Shown here piece after piece: positions 1 through 8,600 of a stretch of 33,196 bases of DNA; position 1 is the stretch's first letter, and the number at the start of each line of letters is the position of its first letter. The DNA is from Solobacterium sp. GTDB lineage: Bacteria; Bacillota_I; Bacilli_A; Erysipelotrichales; Erysipelotrichaceae. Below the pieces are notes generated by a model. It saw nothing but the letters and a program-made list of their open reading frames with translations. It searched no databases and was not told the origin of the DNA. The stretch lies in NCBI GenBank assembly GCA_017432325.1, contig JAFRJJ010000018.1:1-33196 (forward strand). Reading direction: 5' to 3'. A program made the translations under genes and the position numbers.

Positions 1-1
1 G

Positions 2-163
2 GCAGTTCATTCGGTTATGAACAAAGCGACAGGAGCTATGCTGTTTCTTTTACCGCTGACGATTCACGTTCTGCCGCTGAAACACTCTGCGATTGTCGTG
101 TGTGCAGCAGCAACGTTTGCCGCAGTTCAGGAAGGCCATTTCATCAGAACAGAAAAAGAATAG
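2..163 (+). CDS. CDP-alcohol phosphatidyltransferase family protein, C-terminal fragment
   Basis: The window opens inside this gene, so only about 53 C-terminal residues are visible, ending at TAG 161-163. The reading frame starting at base 2 gives a hydrophobic stretch beginning VHSVMNKATGAMLFLLPL, followed by a second hydrophobic segment and a short polar tail. The pattern (H..MNK.TG..LFLLPL, then a last membrane helix) resembles the C-terminus of bacterial CDP-alcohol phosphatidyltransferases of the PgsA type. These are integral membrane enzymes that join a CDP-activated lipid to an alcohol. The catalytic CDP-binding motif lies upstream and is not seen, so substrate and gene name stay open. 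The next gene follows after 44 bases on the same strand. Confidence 0.6.
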   Translation, partial: AVHSVMNKATGAMLFLLPLTIHVLPLKHSAIVVCAAATFAAVQEGHFIRTEKE

Positions 164-207
164 CAGCCCGGGCTATGCAGAGCCGGGATTTGGAGGAGAA
201 ACAGACC

Positions 208-570
208 ATGAAATTCAAAGGAACCCTTATCGTCGTAAAAGACTGTAAGAAAGCATTGAAGTTTTATCAGGATATGTTTGGATTCGAGTTGATTCGAGAT
301 AATGACGGCAATATGGAACTGTCCGAAAATCTTTATCTCCAGGAAGAGAAATACTGGGAGCGGTTTACGGGGAGGCGCGTGATTCCGCAAAGCAATCATA
401 CGGAGCTGTATTTTGAAGAGCCGGAGATTGACAGCTTCGTAAAAAAGCTGGAAAGGCTCTATCCTGACATTGAATACGTCAATCGCCTGATGACGCACAG
501 CTGGGGACAGCAAGTTGTCAGATTCTATGACCCGGACGGCAACCTCATCGAAGTAGGCACCCCTGTATGA
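208..570 (+). CDS. VOC (glyoxalase/bleomycin resistance) family protein
   Basis: A 120-residue protein of the size of a single vicinal-oxygen-chelate module. It starts MKFKGTLIVVKDCKKALKFY, the usual first beta strand and helix of glyoxalase/fosfomycin-type folds, and ends with RFYDPDGNLIEVG, the conserved C-terminal strand holding a metal-ligand glutamate. A paired H.ELYFE motif lies in the middle. Family members act on small molecules as dioxygenases, isomerases or drug-binding proteins; nothing here fixes the substrate. I chose ATG 208 because TGGAGGAG sits at 191-198 with good spacing. The frame is open further upstream, but that part has no family similarity and overlaps the previous gene. 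Confidence 0.85.
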   Translation: MKFKGTLIVVKDCKKALKFYQDMFGFELIRDNDGNMELSENLYLQEEKYWERFTGRRVIPQSNHTELYFEEPEIDSFVKKLERLYPDIEYVNRLMTHSWGQQVVRFYDPDGNLIEVGTPV

Positions 571-583
571 TCCGTATACATCT

Positions 584-726
584 ATGGAAGCAAGGTTGAC
601 GGTCTACTTCAAGTACCCATTTGGGTAGGCGTTTTTGAGGGTATTGAAGATGGGAAGCTGTCCGTCTGCAAAGTTCCTTTCGGCGCGGAACCGAAGGATT
701 ACGAGGTATGGGAGTATATATGTTAA
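584..726 (+). pseudogene. Frameshifted, truncated YjdF/DUF2992-family remnant
   Basis: Two adjacent frames together encode the N-terminal signature of the YjdF (DUF2992) family. Frame A from ATG 584 reads MEARLTVYFKYPF and hits TAG at 626. Frame B picks up at TGG 622 and reads WVGVFEGIEDGKLSVCKV, then FGAEPKDYEVWEY, before TAA 724-726. One missing T near 620-622 explains the break. Family members are normally around 130-140 residues with a long charged C-terminus, and only about 47 residues remain, so the 3' part is lost too. The fragment ends in the start region of the following lipoprotein gene, which suggests a deletion joined the two. The family's role is poorly known; in some bacteria it lies under a YjdF riboswitch, and I see no such riboswitch here. 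Confidence 0.75.
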
Positions 727-1271
727 AAAAGAGGTCGTTTCTTATCATTTCAACCGTAGCATTACTTGTGCTTTTGCTTTCTGGTTGTTCAGCCGACACA
801 GCGAACGGCAAAATAGAATACGATCATGTCGCTATGCCAGAAGAGACAGATCCGTATTACATTATTGGATTTGCTGATTATGTATTTATCGGCAGCACGC
901 TGTCAGACGGGATCTCTTTTACACTTTCAAGCGGGAACAAAAGGCTGGAGTATGATATTTCCGTCAGTGAATGCTTAAAGGGAAGCTTAGCAAAAGTGAT
1001 AAAAGCAGTGTATCCGGCATATTACGAGAATGACGGCACACTTGTTTTGATGGAAGGCGAAACTATGAAAGATGATGGTCTTCCGGAAAAAGGTAAGAAT
1101 TATATATTTGTCGGGACAGCGCAGCCGGACGGCAGTATCTTTTTAGAGAGCTTATATGCAAAAACCGAATATAACGATGACAACTATCAAAGGTTCATAG
1201 ATTATGTGGCAAATGAAACAAGCGTTGACAGAGAACGTTTTATCAGTCCGTTTGAGATTGTTTCTGATTAA
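720..1271 (+). CDS. Predicted lipoprotein of unknown function
   Basis: A 183-residue protein beginning MLKKRSFLIIS, followed by a hydrophobic core and the lipobox LLSGC, so it should be lipid-anchored on the outer face of the membrane. The mature part is mostly beta-prone and contains a stretch (KRLEYDISVSECLKGS, later KGKNYIFVGTAQPDGS) like small secreted proteins with an OB- or barrel-like fold that report or limit other functions. I do not recognise the family. ATG 720 is preferred because GGGAG at 710-714 is well spaced; ATG 708 in the same frame has a much closer and weaker site. It follows the YjdF remnant directly and is 29 bases upstream of the phosphatase gene. Confidence 0.7.
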   Translation: MLKKRSFLIISTVALLVLLLSGCSADTANGKIEYDHVAMPEETDPYYIIGFADYVFIGSTLSDGISFTLSSGNKRLEYDISVSECLKGSLAKVIKAVYPAYYENDGTLVLMEGETMKDDGLPEKGKNYIFVGTAQPDGSIFLESLYAKTEYNDDNYQRFIDYVANETSVDRERFISPFEIVSD

Positions 1272-1300
1272 CAGATTAAGGTTTTGCGAGGGAAATCAAA

Positions 1301-1903
1301 ATGATTCTTTTAGTTATCAGGCATGGCGAATCCGAAGCAGATATTCTGGATGTTCACGAGGGCAGGGCTGATTTTGAATTGACTCAAAAGGGACATAGGC
1401 AGGCTGCCGCCATGGCAAAATATGTGGCCCGGAATTATCAGGTTACACGTATTTACGCGAGCACGCTCAAGAGGGCGGCGCAAACTGCGGAGCACCTGTC
1501 CGAAGAGACAGGAATCGCGATCGAATTTGATCCGGATCTGATGGAGTTCAACAACGGACTGTTGGCAGGTCTCTCCCACGAAGAGGCAGACCGGCTTTAT
1601 CCTCACGTAGAGAACCTCCCCATTGATCAGGCGGTGTACGGTCAGGAATCTAAGGTTGAATTCCGCAGCAGAGCCGAGAACGCACTGCAGAGAGTGCTTT
1701 CGGAAAACGGTTCAGAGTCCGTCATAGCGATCGTGACGCATGGGGGCATGGTGAACCAGTTGTACGGCGCTCTGCTTCACATGCCGATTGGAGAAAACCG
1801 CTTTTTCCGCACAGCCGACACAGGGATCCACATCTGGGAGATTACGGAGCGCGGAAGCTATGTGATAAAAGCAAATATGGATGACCACATAAGAGGAATA
1901 TGA
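1301..1903 (+). CDS. Histidine phosphatase superfamily protein (phosphoglycerate mutase-like)
   Basis: A 200-residue soluble protein of the branch-1 histidine phosphatase fold. The phospho-accepting histidine lies in VIRHGESEAD at residues 6-15 (RHG motif), the second catalytic histidine in VTHGGM near residues 147-152, and the arginine/glutamate pocket around YASTLKRAAQTAE and LMEFNNG. This arrangement is typical of broad phosphatases such as CobC/GpmB relatives, not of the larger glycolytic phosphoglycerate mutase, so the substrate is unknown. The ATG is preceded by GAGGG at about 1288. The stop overlaps a possible upstream start of the next gene by four bases (ATGA), so the two may be cotranscribed. 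Confidence 0.88.
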   Translation: MILLVIRHGESEADILDVHEGRADFELTQKGHRQAAAMAKYVARNYQVTRIYASTLKRAAQTAEHLSEETGIAIEFDPDLMEFNNGLLAGLSHEEADRLYPHVENLPIDQAVYGQESKVEFRSRAENALQRVLSENGSESVIAIVTHGGMVNQLYGALLHMPIGENRFFRTADTGIHIWEITERGSYVIKANMDDHIRGI

Positions 1904-1953
1904 GCGACAAGTTCCGGTTTGCAGGGATATCTGAATCGGTGGAGGTGAAGGAA

Positions 1954-2463
1954 ATGCTGAAAATATCGGTTAAAAGAGTACCGATGACAACACAGCAAAG
2001 TCTGCAGATGCTGAAGGAGCACGGCATTCTGATCAATCACTATGCGGAAAAGTTTATTTCGCATCCTGACTTCTCTGCCAAAAGTACGGAAGAGATGACA
2101 GCAGCCGTCATCTCACTGGCGGAATTAGGCCTGGATAAAGGTGCATCTCTTGATGAACTGTTTCGATATATGAAAGGAACACAATTCAGCCCCTGTCCCC
2201 CTGATACCGGTCTTTTCCTTCGCCTTGCATGGACAGATCAGCCGCAGAGTCAGAATTCCATTCTTACCGGAACACACAGTTCACCGGATCAGGCCGTTAC
2301 AGTTCTGTCAGAACTGCTCGAAAATGATGACACTTTCCCCAAGGGACTTTATCTTAGAAAGGTGGATGGCAGTCTTTGGCTTCGCGGCTATGTGTGCGAT
2401 TCAGCATACCGCTTTCCGGGTGACGCGCTTTTTGCACTGAAATTCACAGAGCATAAGCAGTAA
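1954..2463 (+). CDS. Hypothetical protein, 169 residues
   Basis: I do not recognise this protein. It begins MLKISVKRVPMTTQQSLQML, is predicted soluble, has no signal peptide or membrane segment, and mixes amphipathic helices in the first half with a beta-rich second half (FLRLAWTDQP, GLYLRKVDGSLWLRGYV). Start choice: GGAGGTG at 1941-1947 is six bases from ATG 1954, a strong site. The in-frame ATG at 1900 overlaps the phosphatase stop as ATGA and would add 18 residues, with only GAGGA three bases away. Coupled translation from 1900 remains possible. The next gene starts 74 bases later on the same strand. Confidence 0.6.
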   Translation: MLKISVKRVPMTTQQSLQMLKEHGILINHYAEKFISHPDFSAKSTEEMTAAVISLAELGLDKGASLDELFRYMKGTQFSPCPPDTGLFLRLAWTDQPQSQNSILTGTHSSPDQAVTVLSELLENDDTFPKGLYLRKVDGSLWLRGYVCDSAYRFPGDALFALKFTEHKQ

Positions 2464-2537
2464 ATTTCCGTTTGCTGATATGGTTTACTGATTGTTCAGC
2501 CGAAACTATAGTTCTTTTGTGCAGGATGGAACCGGTA

Positions 2538-3083
2538 ATGATTGATGAAGAAAAGAGCAGATATAAATCGTGGAGCAATCTGAAAAAACAGATGAATGAT
2601 CTGCTTTGTGATTCCCTCAAGAAAAGCATCTCATATTTTTATACAAGCTATCATGAGGTACACAATGCCTATGGCAGGGCAGCCATTATTTACAATAAAA
2701 AGGAGCTTGCTGCTTTCTCATGGGCTGAAATGTATGAACAGGATCGGGATATCAGCCGCCTCCGGCAGGAAGATGATACAAAATCATACAATGAACTGCT
2801 GCAGGAAAAGTGGATGTCCGAGTGTACTTTATGTGAAGCAAACTTTATTGATTCTGTAACTGTTTTCCTGAAAACAGACATTGCCGTCTCACTGCAGTCG
2901 GATAATTATCTGCTGCGGATCTTTGCTTATATGGACAGAAGAGTCGGTAAAAGGACGCTTGTAAAGATCAGGGATGATGTTGAAAAGCTTCCGGAATGGG
3001 TGAAACAGTTTTATCAGATCAGATGTGAAGCAGAAGGCTTAGACAGCCGGCAGAACCGGATAGTTGACGAAACTGGATGCTGA
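2538..3083 (+). CDS. SF0329-like family protein of unknown function
   Basis: A 181-residue soluble protein. The motif SWSNLKKQMNDLLCDSLKKS near the N-terminus, the block DNYLLRIFAYMDRRVGKRTL and the ending LPEWVKQFYQIRCEAEG match my memory of a small Firmicute/enterobacterial family called SF0329-like. In that family a W-x-K-LKK start and a D-RVGKRTL-KI motif are conserved. No activity is established for it. The start at ATG 2538 follows GGATGGA at 2524-2530 and places the conserved W.NLKK block ten or so residues in, as expected. Earlier in-frame ATGs at 2472 and 2526 would add unmatched residues. No membrane segment is visible. Confidence 0.6.
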   Translation: MIDEEKSRYKSWSNLKKQMNDLLCDSLKKSISYFYTSYHEVHNAYGRAAIIYNKKELAAFSWAEMYEQDRDISRLRQEDDTKSYNELLQEKWMSECTLCEANFIDSVTVFLKTDIAVSLQSDNYLLRIFAYMDRRVGKRTLVKIRDDVEKLPEWVKQFYQIRCEAEGLDSRQNRIVDETGC

Positions 3084-3128
3084 CAAATAGAACAGATCGG
3101 CAGCAGGAATATACGGAGATGATATATC

Positions 3129-3584
3129 ATGACGATAGAATACAGAAAAGCAGTCCCGGAAGACGCAGAACTTCTGATCGATATTTATAATGCGGCATTT
3201 TACAGCGATTACTTAAGATACGGTGTGTGTCCGGGTTACGGGAACACAAAAGAAATGATGGAAGAATCGATCAGGCGTTATCCGAAACACATCATACTAT
3301 GCAACAATGTACCTGTTGGCTGCGTCTCATGTAAAAAACTGGAAGCAGGAGTATATGAGATCGGCTGCCTGTGCGTCATTCCGGAGTTTCAGGGAAAGGG
3401 AATAGGAACACAGGCGGTTCAGTTTGCAAAGACACTTCACGAGGATTGGGAGAAACTCACTTTAGTGACTCCGATCGACAAGAAAGAAAACGTTAAGTTT
3501 TACACGGAAAAATGCGGGTTTCGGATAGTATCTGCTGAGAAGGATGGCAATGTTGAACTCGCCCGGTTTGTCCTGGAAAAATAA
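3129..3584 (+). CDS. GNAT family N-acetyltransferase
   Basis: A 151-residue single-domain GNAT. It starts IEYRKAVPEDAELLIDIYNAAF, the standard beta1/alpha1 of the fold. It has the acetyl-CoA pyrophosphate loop in PEFQGKGIGTQAVQFA (Q-G-K-G-I-G) and the C-terminal FYTEKCGFRIV of motif B. Such enzymes move an acetyl group from acetyl-CoA to an amine on a small molecule or protein; the acceptor cannot be read from sequence. A GGAGAT site at about 3116 precedes the ATG. Its stop lies 17 bases before the chosen start of the APH-like gene, so the two probably share a transcript. Confidence 0.88.
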   Translation: MTIEYRKAVPEDAELLIDIYNAAFYSDYLRYGVCPGYGNTKEMMEESIRRYPKHIILCNNVPVGCVSCKKLEAGVYEIGCLCVIPEFQGKGIGTQAVQFAKTLHEDWEKLTLVTPIDKKENVKFYTEKCGFRIVSAEKDGNVELARFVLEK

Positions 3585-3600
3585 ACAGCAGTTTGCACGA

Positions 3601-4548
3601 ATGGAGGCAATCTTGAATATCACAGACAGAAGACCAATACTTGAAGGATGGTCGAATGACAGGAAATACTGTATTACCAATGAGGAAGGCTCACGATTTT
3701 TCCTTCGTATTTCTGATATTGCGCAGTATGATGCGAAGCAGTCTGAATTCGTGATGATGCAGCGCTGTGCATCCCTGGGAATACCGATGTGTCAGCCGGT
3801 CGAATTCGGTATTTGTGAGGAAGGCATATATTCTATCCAGAGCTGGATCGATGGAGAAGACGCTGAAGACCTGATCCCGCTTTTCTCTTCCAAAAAACAA
3901 TATGATTATGGCTTTGAAGCGGGACAGATCCTTCACAGGATCCACTCTCTTCCTGCACCGGATTCGCAGGAAGACTGGGCTGTCAGGTTTAACAGAAAGA
4001 TCGACACCAGGATAAGAAACTATAACGGGTGTCCGATCAAATACCCGGATGGTCAGGCGTTCATCGACTTCATAAACACCAATCGGCATTTATTGAACGG
4101 AAGGACTCAGACTTACCAGCATGGTGACTTTCATATCGGAAACATGATGATCGACCGCAGCGGTAAGCTTTACATAATCGATTTTGACCGGAGTGATTAT
4201 GGAGATCCCTGGGAGGAATTCAACAGGATCGTCTGGTGTGCACAGAAATCCTCTTTCTTTGCGTCGGGTATGGTGGACGGTTATTTTGACGGCGATGTTC
4301 CGGCAGATTTCTGGAAGCTGCTTGCTTTATATATAGTGAGCAATACGATCTCATCAGTCTGCTGGGCGATACCTTACGGAAAAACCGAAGTGAGTAAAAT
4401 GCTGGATCAGGCAGAGGAAGTGCTGAACTGGTTCGACGGTATGACCAAAACGATACCAGCATGGTATATACACGATATGATCATGGATCAGAATGACCGG
4501 ACTGACAAAAACAGCGGTCATCAGAATGGGAATACCCGTAAACGATAA
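3601..4548 (+). CDS. Aminoglycoside phosphotransferase (APH)-family kinase
   Basis: A 315-residue protein with the APH/choline-kinase fold. The N-lobe carries GWSNDRKYCI and the lysine-containing FFLRIS strand. The C-lobe carries the catalytic Brenner motif TYQHGDFHIGNMM (HGDxxxxN) and the metal-binding IIDFDRSDYGDPWEEF. Family members phosphorylate aminoglycosides, macrolides, choline, homoserine or sugars. The core GWS..KY resembles many uncharacterised Firmicute members, so drug resistance should not be assumed. Start choice: ATG 3601 aligns with the family N-terminus but has a poor ribosome site. TTG 3613 has GGAGG five bases upstream (3603-3607) and could be the true start. The C-terminal tail from about residue 295 is polar and family-atypical. 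Confidence 0.82.
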   Translation: MEAILNITDRRPILEGWSNDRKYCITNEEGSRFFLRISDIAQYDAKQSEFVMMQRCASLGIPMCQPVEFGICEEGIYSIQSWIDGEDAEDLIPLFSSKKQYDYGFEAGQILHRIHSLPAPDSQEDWAVRFNRKIDTRIRNYNGCPIKYPDGQAFIDFINTNRHLLNGRTQTYQHGDFHIGNMMIDRSGKLYIIDFDRSDYGDPWEEFNRIVWCAQKSSFFASGMVDGYFDGDVPADFWKLLALYIVSNTISSVCWAIPYGKTEVSKMLDQAEEVLNWFDGMTKTIPAWYIHDMIMDQNDRTDKNSGHQNGNTRKR

Positions 4549-4636
4549 TATAAAATGAAAAAGAGTCAAAAATGTGTCTGAATGATTTCAAAACAGGAAG
4601 CTAATGTACGTAATAGTTATGTAAGCAGGTGGTTTT

Positions 4637-6900
4637 ATGAATAAAATAAACGGTATTTATCAGGAATCCTGACGGCAGCACTGCTGCTTGGCTGCGGGAC
4701 ACAGGAGCAGGCAGCGGCCAATGAAACAGCTCAGAGTGATTCGTCAGCTGAACCCACTGCAGCGCCGGATAATAATTCCTTTCCGGAAGTCCGGCAGGTG
4801 GTAAATGGCTTTGAAGCGCTCGAAATACGCGATTTTTCCCAGATAAACGCTTCCGTCGTACGCTTCGTGCACCAGAAGACAGGGGCAGAACTGTATTATA
4901 TCACCAACGATGATACTGACCGGGTGTTTGACCTGACATTCCGAACGGAATCCCCGGATGACACCGGGATCCCGCACGTTTTTGAACATGCCATCCTGAA
5001 TGGTTCTGAAAAATATCCGTCCAGGCAGCTGTATGACAATCTGGAATACCAGACATACAACACATTTATGAACGGCTATACATATAATCGTTATTCGACA
5101 TATCCGGTTGCGAGTTTATCTGAAGCACAGCTGTTGAAACTGGCGGATTTCTTTACTGACAGCTGCTTCCATCCGCTGGTCATGGAGGATGAATCGATCT
5201 TCCGTACGGAAGCCTGGCGGTATCGCCTGAACGATCCGAACGATCCGCTGACCATTGAGGGTACTGTTTACTCCGAGATGCTGGGAAGAAGGTCAGTGGA
5301 ACGGAACTCCTATTTGAACGCGCTTGGAGTCATGTTTCCCGGAACGACCCTGGGCAATGAACACGGCGGTGACCCGTATCATATTCCCGAACTGACCTGG
5401 GAGGCTGTCAAGGACTACCATGAAAAGTATTACCATCCCTCGAACTGCATCGCTTACCTGTATGGCAGGTTTGAAGATTATGCTGCGTTCCTGAAGCTTT
5501 TGGACGGTTATTTTTCGGAATACGATAAGAAAGAGTTCACACATACAGAAAGCGGCTATGAGCCGATTACTGAGCCTGTCGTTGAATCGTTCTCATTTCC
5601 TGTGGAAAAGGGAAGCAACACCGAACACGCTTCGATCATTTATTACGCTTTCATTTGTCCGGGCCTGAAGGAAGACAGGGAACAGGAGCTGATCCTGAAC
5701 ACACTGACCGACCTGCTGAATGACGATGCTTCTGTCCTCCATCAGTCTTTCCGGGAAGCACTGCCTTATGGCGATCTGCATTGTTATATTGAATTGTACG
5801 GACCGGATGATGCTGTCGGTTTCGTTGCCAGAAATGTTGATCCCGGAGATGCGGAAGTGTTCCGTCAGGTCGTGGATAAAGCGCTTGCTGACACAGCTGA
5901 AAAGGGTTTTCCGGCTGACCAGGTAGACTCTGTGATGACTTCGATGAGTCTGTCTGCTCTGCAGGCAAGGGAGGTCTGCGATCCTGTTGAAAAGGTGGTC
6001 CTGCCAAAGGTCGATTACGACGTGAGTTCCATCGAACCATGGAATTACGAGGATTTTGAGGACAGCCTGACTCTGATGGACAAATGGAATGAACAGGGAC
6101 TGTACGTAAAAGCCATTTCCGACTGGCTGGTCGGCAATCAGTCAACAGCGTTGGTGACGACCTAGCCTGAGGCAGGCACAAAGGAGATCCTGGATGCTGA
6201 ACTGGCTGAAAAACTGGCTGCCGTCAAAGCGGAAATGACCGATGAAGAGATCGCTGAGATCGTTGCTTATTCCAATGCTGACTATGAGTATGAAGATACA
6301 AGCAAAATGGTAGCGAGTCTGCAGGCTGTCACAGTGGAATCACTGCCGGAAGAAGCGGTGCTCTATGATGTGCATGATGAAACGGCAGATGACGGGGTCC
6401 GTCATATTGATGTTGCTGGGAATACAGAAGGCATCGGAACTGTAAAGCTGCTTTTCGACATCTCCGGTTTAGAACAGGAGGATATCCACTGGATCAATCT
6501 GTATGCCAACCTGCTCACAATGCTGGAAACAGAGTCCCATTCGGAAAGTGAACTTGCCATGCTGGGCAGACGTTATTTACATAACGCAGCCATCTCTGCT
6601 GATGCGTATCAGGATGGTAAAGACGGATATCATCCATGGTTTGAAATATCATGGACTGTATTGGATGACGATCTTGATGAGAGTTATGACCTGGTCCGGG
6701 AGCTTCTGTTCGAGACACGGTTTGATGATCCGGACAAGATCCTGGAAATGATAGGGACCATCCAGGCATACTACCGGTATGATATCCCGGATAATATTGA
6801 AAGTATTATGAAGGAACGCGCATTCGGACGTGATTCACAGCGCATGCGCTATAACGCGTACGCAGAAGGCCCTGAATATTATGATTTCCTCCTGACTGCT
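4637..6900 (+). pseudogene. M16C metallopeptidase (presequence protease/insulinase type), 5' part, broken
   Basis: This is the first two thirds of a peptidase normally about 1,000 residues long. The zinc motif is HVFEHAIL (inverted HxxEH) at 4975-4992. It is followed by the conserved NTFMNGYTYNRYSTYPVAS, MEDESIFRTEAWRY, TVYSEMLG and YYHPSNCIAYLYG blocks of M16C peptidases, which digest unfolded peptides between two clamshell halves. The start ATG 4637 has AGGTGG nearby and begins a lipoprotein signal, but a base is missing near 4650: frame +2 gives MNKIN, then frame +1 gives RYLSGILTAALLLGCG with a lipobox. An in-frame TAG interrupts at 6163-6165 (LVTT*PEAG). The frame then stays open until the IS200/IS605 element ends it. 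The gene continues at 9130. Confidence 0.85.
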
Positions 6901-6921
6901 CCCGATGACTAAAGTCACGGG
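6901..6921 (-). repeat. Right-end (RE) hairpin of the IS200/IS605 element
   Basis: The stem pairs CCCG (6901-6904) with CGGG (6918-6921) and TGACT (6906-6910) with AGTCA (6913-6917). There is an unpaired A at 6905 and an AA loop. It mirrors the other end hairpin in geometry, with the bulged base in the same place. Confidence 0.8.
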
Positions 6922-7150
6922 GTTCTCAGGAATTATCTGCTTTTCCGGAGTTCATCACGGTCAGAAGTTCTGACCGTATGTTAGCTCAGGCACTGACAGG
7001 ATCCCTGATCTGTTGCGGAGCTGCTTCGTACGAAGGATGCTTCTCCAGCCCGGCCATTTATGACCTGCTGTGCATTTTCGCTTCCGCCTAACGGCTGCAC
7101 AGTCAGTCAGCCGGAAAGTTTTATGAGTTATCAGCTCAGTATCTTTCAGC
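6922..7150 (-). ncRNA. Predicted omega-RNA (TnpB guide RNA scaffold)
   Basis: In characterised IS605 elements the noncoding RNA that TnpB uses spans the end of tnpB and the element's right end, and its guide is the flanking host sequence. Here about 230 bases separate the tnpB stop (7146) from the RE hairpin, far more than needed for termination. They are rich in inverted repeats: a perfect 10-bp stem at 6957-6977 (ACGGTCAGAA / TTCTGACCGT) and smaller ones near 6990-7010 and 7030-7050. The guide would then be the minus strand of the M16C gene left of 6895. The structure is visible; the RNA itself is an inference from family knowledge. Confidence 0.45.
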
Positions 7151-8600
7151 TGATATACCAGCTGAGTTTTCCTGTTCCCTGAAGTCTCTTCAGTTCTTTC
7201 TTCTGAAGGACGATGTAGTGTTCAAAGTCTGCTGCGCAGGACTCATAATCAACTGTATCCGGTTTCTCAGAGTTTTTTGAAGAATAAGCAGTATGTCCGG
7301 TTATAAATGCAGAATAGAGATCCCGCTGTACCATGATCCCTTCGACTTCAAATGTCCGGACACTGAGATCCTTCTTTACTTTTTCTCCCGTCACATGATT
7401 GATCTGGGATGCACATATCTTTGATGTGTCTGTATGAATCAGCTGTTTTCCAATGTAATGAAGCTTTCTGTCAAGAATTGCCTCAAACATTGACGGTGCG
7501 TGGTTTGCCAGAGCTTTGCCGAATCTCGATTTTCTGTTATATCTTCCGTTCTTCTGATTGACGGAAGTTTTCTTTGAACGTTTCTGCAGAGCTCTGTAGT
7601 TCATTGTTTCGCAAATAATGCACGTGCTTCTTTCGAGCATTTCATTAGCGAGTTTTTCGTGGGATTCCTTCAAGGAGGCTGCACGTTTTCTGTACAGCTC
7701 TCTTCTTTTCGCCCGAAGTTTTCTGTACCGTCCGGAATACTTCCACTTCAGTTTCCCTCTGAGGATCGATCCGTCATCTTTATAGTTTGACGGATTAGTT
7801 GCTCTTCTGCTTCGTTCCATTGCGCGGCTGATTCTTCGTATTTCCGCATCTGTTTCCGGTATTTCAGGTGCCAGCGCATGGAGTTGAACATGTTCCGATG
7901 ACACTTCTGCCACAGTTGAGACTCCGATATCCAGCCCGGTGACCGTTTCTTCAGATCCGTATTCATGTTTCTTCGGAGGAATGCCTCGTAAAACAAGCTG
8001 GACAAAATATCTCGTTTTCCCCCGTATGGTTTTTCTTGTCAGACGGACATATTTCAACCTGTTATTGCGGATTGCCTCTTCTGCGTAGGCATCTCCCGGT
8101 TTTACAGCCACTTCATATTTGTGCTTTCTTCCGATATACAGCAGCCCGTTACGGTAATTCAGTGCAGAATTCTTTGATTTTCCTTCCACCGATGTATCAT
8201 CATAAACGCTGTGGTGCCTAACTCTGTCTGCTTCATGGAAGCGTATCTTCTCCACTGCCCGGAACGCTTTTGTTGCCTGTTTCTGGCATTCGTCTATCCC
8301 GACAGTGTCTGAAAAATGATGCTTCATCTCCGCCGCCTTTTCGTGAAGCTGATATTCTGTATAACCGTATTCGATCTGTTTCTGATGAATCTTTTTGTTT
8401 CTCCCCGGAACAGACTTGTTTTTCACAAGCATCTGATATTCCGGGTCCATCTGAAGTCTGTGCAGTCTTTTCAGCGCAGTATCAAGACAGCCGTTATAGA
8501 TCTGATCCAGTATACGGAAATACTTTTCAATAAACTCGCAGTCCTTGATATCAGCTTCCAGAGTAAGAACAAAGGATCTGGTCGTCTCATATCTATGCAT
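7146..8600 (-). CDS. tnpB: TnpB RNA-guided nuclease of the IS200/IS605 element
   Basis: A 484-residue TnpB. The RuvC-like triad is visible: D224 in TVTGLDIGVSTVAEV, E331 in CIICETMNYRALQKR and D427 in MVQRDLYSAFI. The arginine/lysine-rich bridge region (YRKLRAKRRELYRKRAASL) lies between the first two. In family members studied, TnpB cuts DNA next to a target-adjacent motif under omega-RNA guidance and so keeps the element from being lost. The usual four-cysteine zinc ribbon before the last aspartate is absent: the region reads TSKICASQINHVTGEKV with only one cysteine, and the final motif is QRDLYSAF, not the common DxNAA form. The start has GAGGAG inside the end of tnpA, giving coupled translation. 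The frame is intact. Confidence 0.9.
   Translation of the reverse strand: MHRYETTRSFVLTLEADIKDCEFIEKYFRILDQIYNGCLDTALKRLHRLQMDPEYQMLVKNKSVPGRNKKIHQKQIEYGYTEYQLHEKAAEMKHHFSDTVGIDECQKQATKAFRAVEKIRFHEADRVRHHSVYDDTSVEGKSKNSALNYRNGLLYIGRKHKYEVAVKPGDAYAEEAIRNNRLKYVRLTRKTIRGKTRYFVQLVLRGIPPKKHEYGSEETVTGLDIGVSTVAEVSSEHVQLHALAPEIPETDAEIRRISRAMERSRRATNPSNYKDDGSILRGKLKWKYSGRYRKLRAKRRELYRKRAASLKESHEKLANEMLERSTCIICETMNYRALQKRSKKTSVNQKNGRYNRKSRFGKALANHAPSMFEAILDRKLHYIGKQLIHTDTSKICASQINHVTGEKVKKDLSVRTFEVEGIMVQRDLYSAFITGHTAYSSKNSEKPDTVDYESCAADFEHYIVLQKKELKRLQGTGKLSWYIS

Noticed and set aside
6163..6165. TAG as a recoded sense codon (pyrrolysine-like) in the M16C gene
   Set aside because: The gene has two further lesions, other genes in the window end normally at TAG, and no recoding structure is seen, so simple decay is the better explanation.
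5651..6181. A 176-codon minus-strand frame across the M16C gene
   Set aside because: Proline/arginine-rich composition, no family motif and no ribosome site; the plus strand carries the conserved peptidase blocks.
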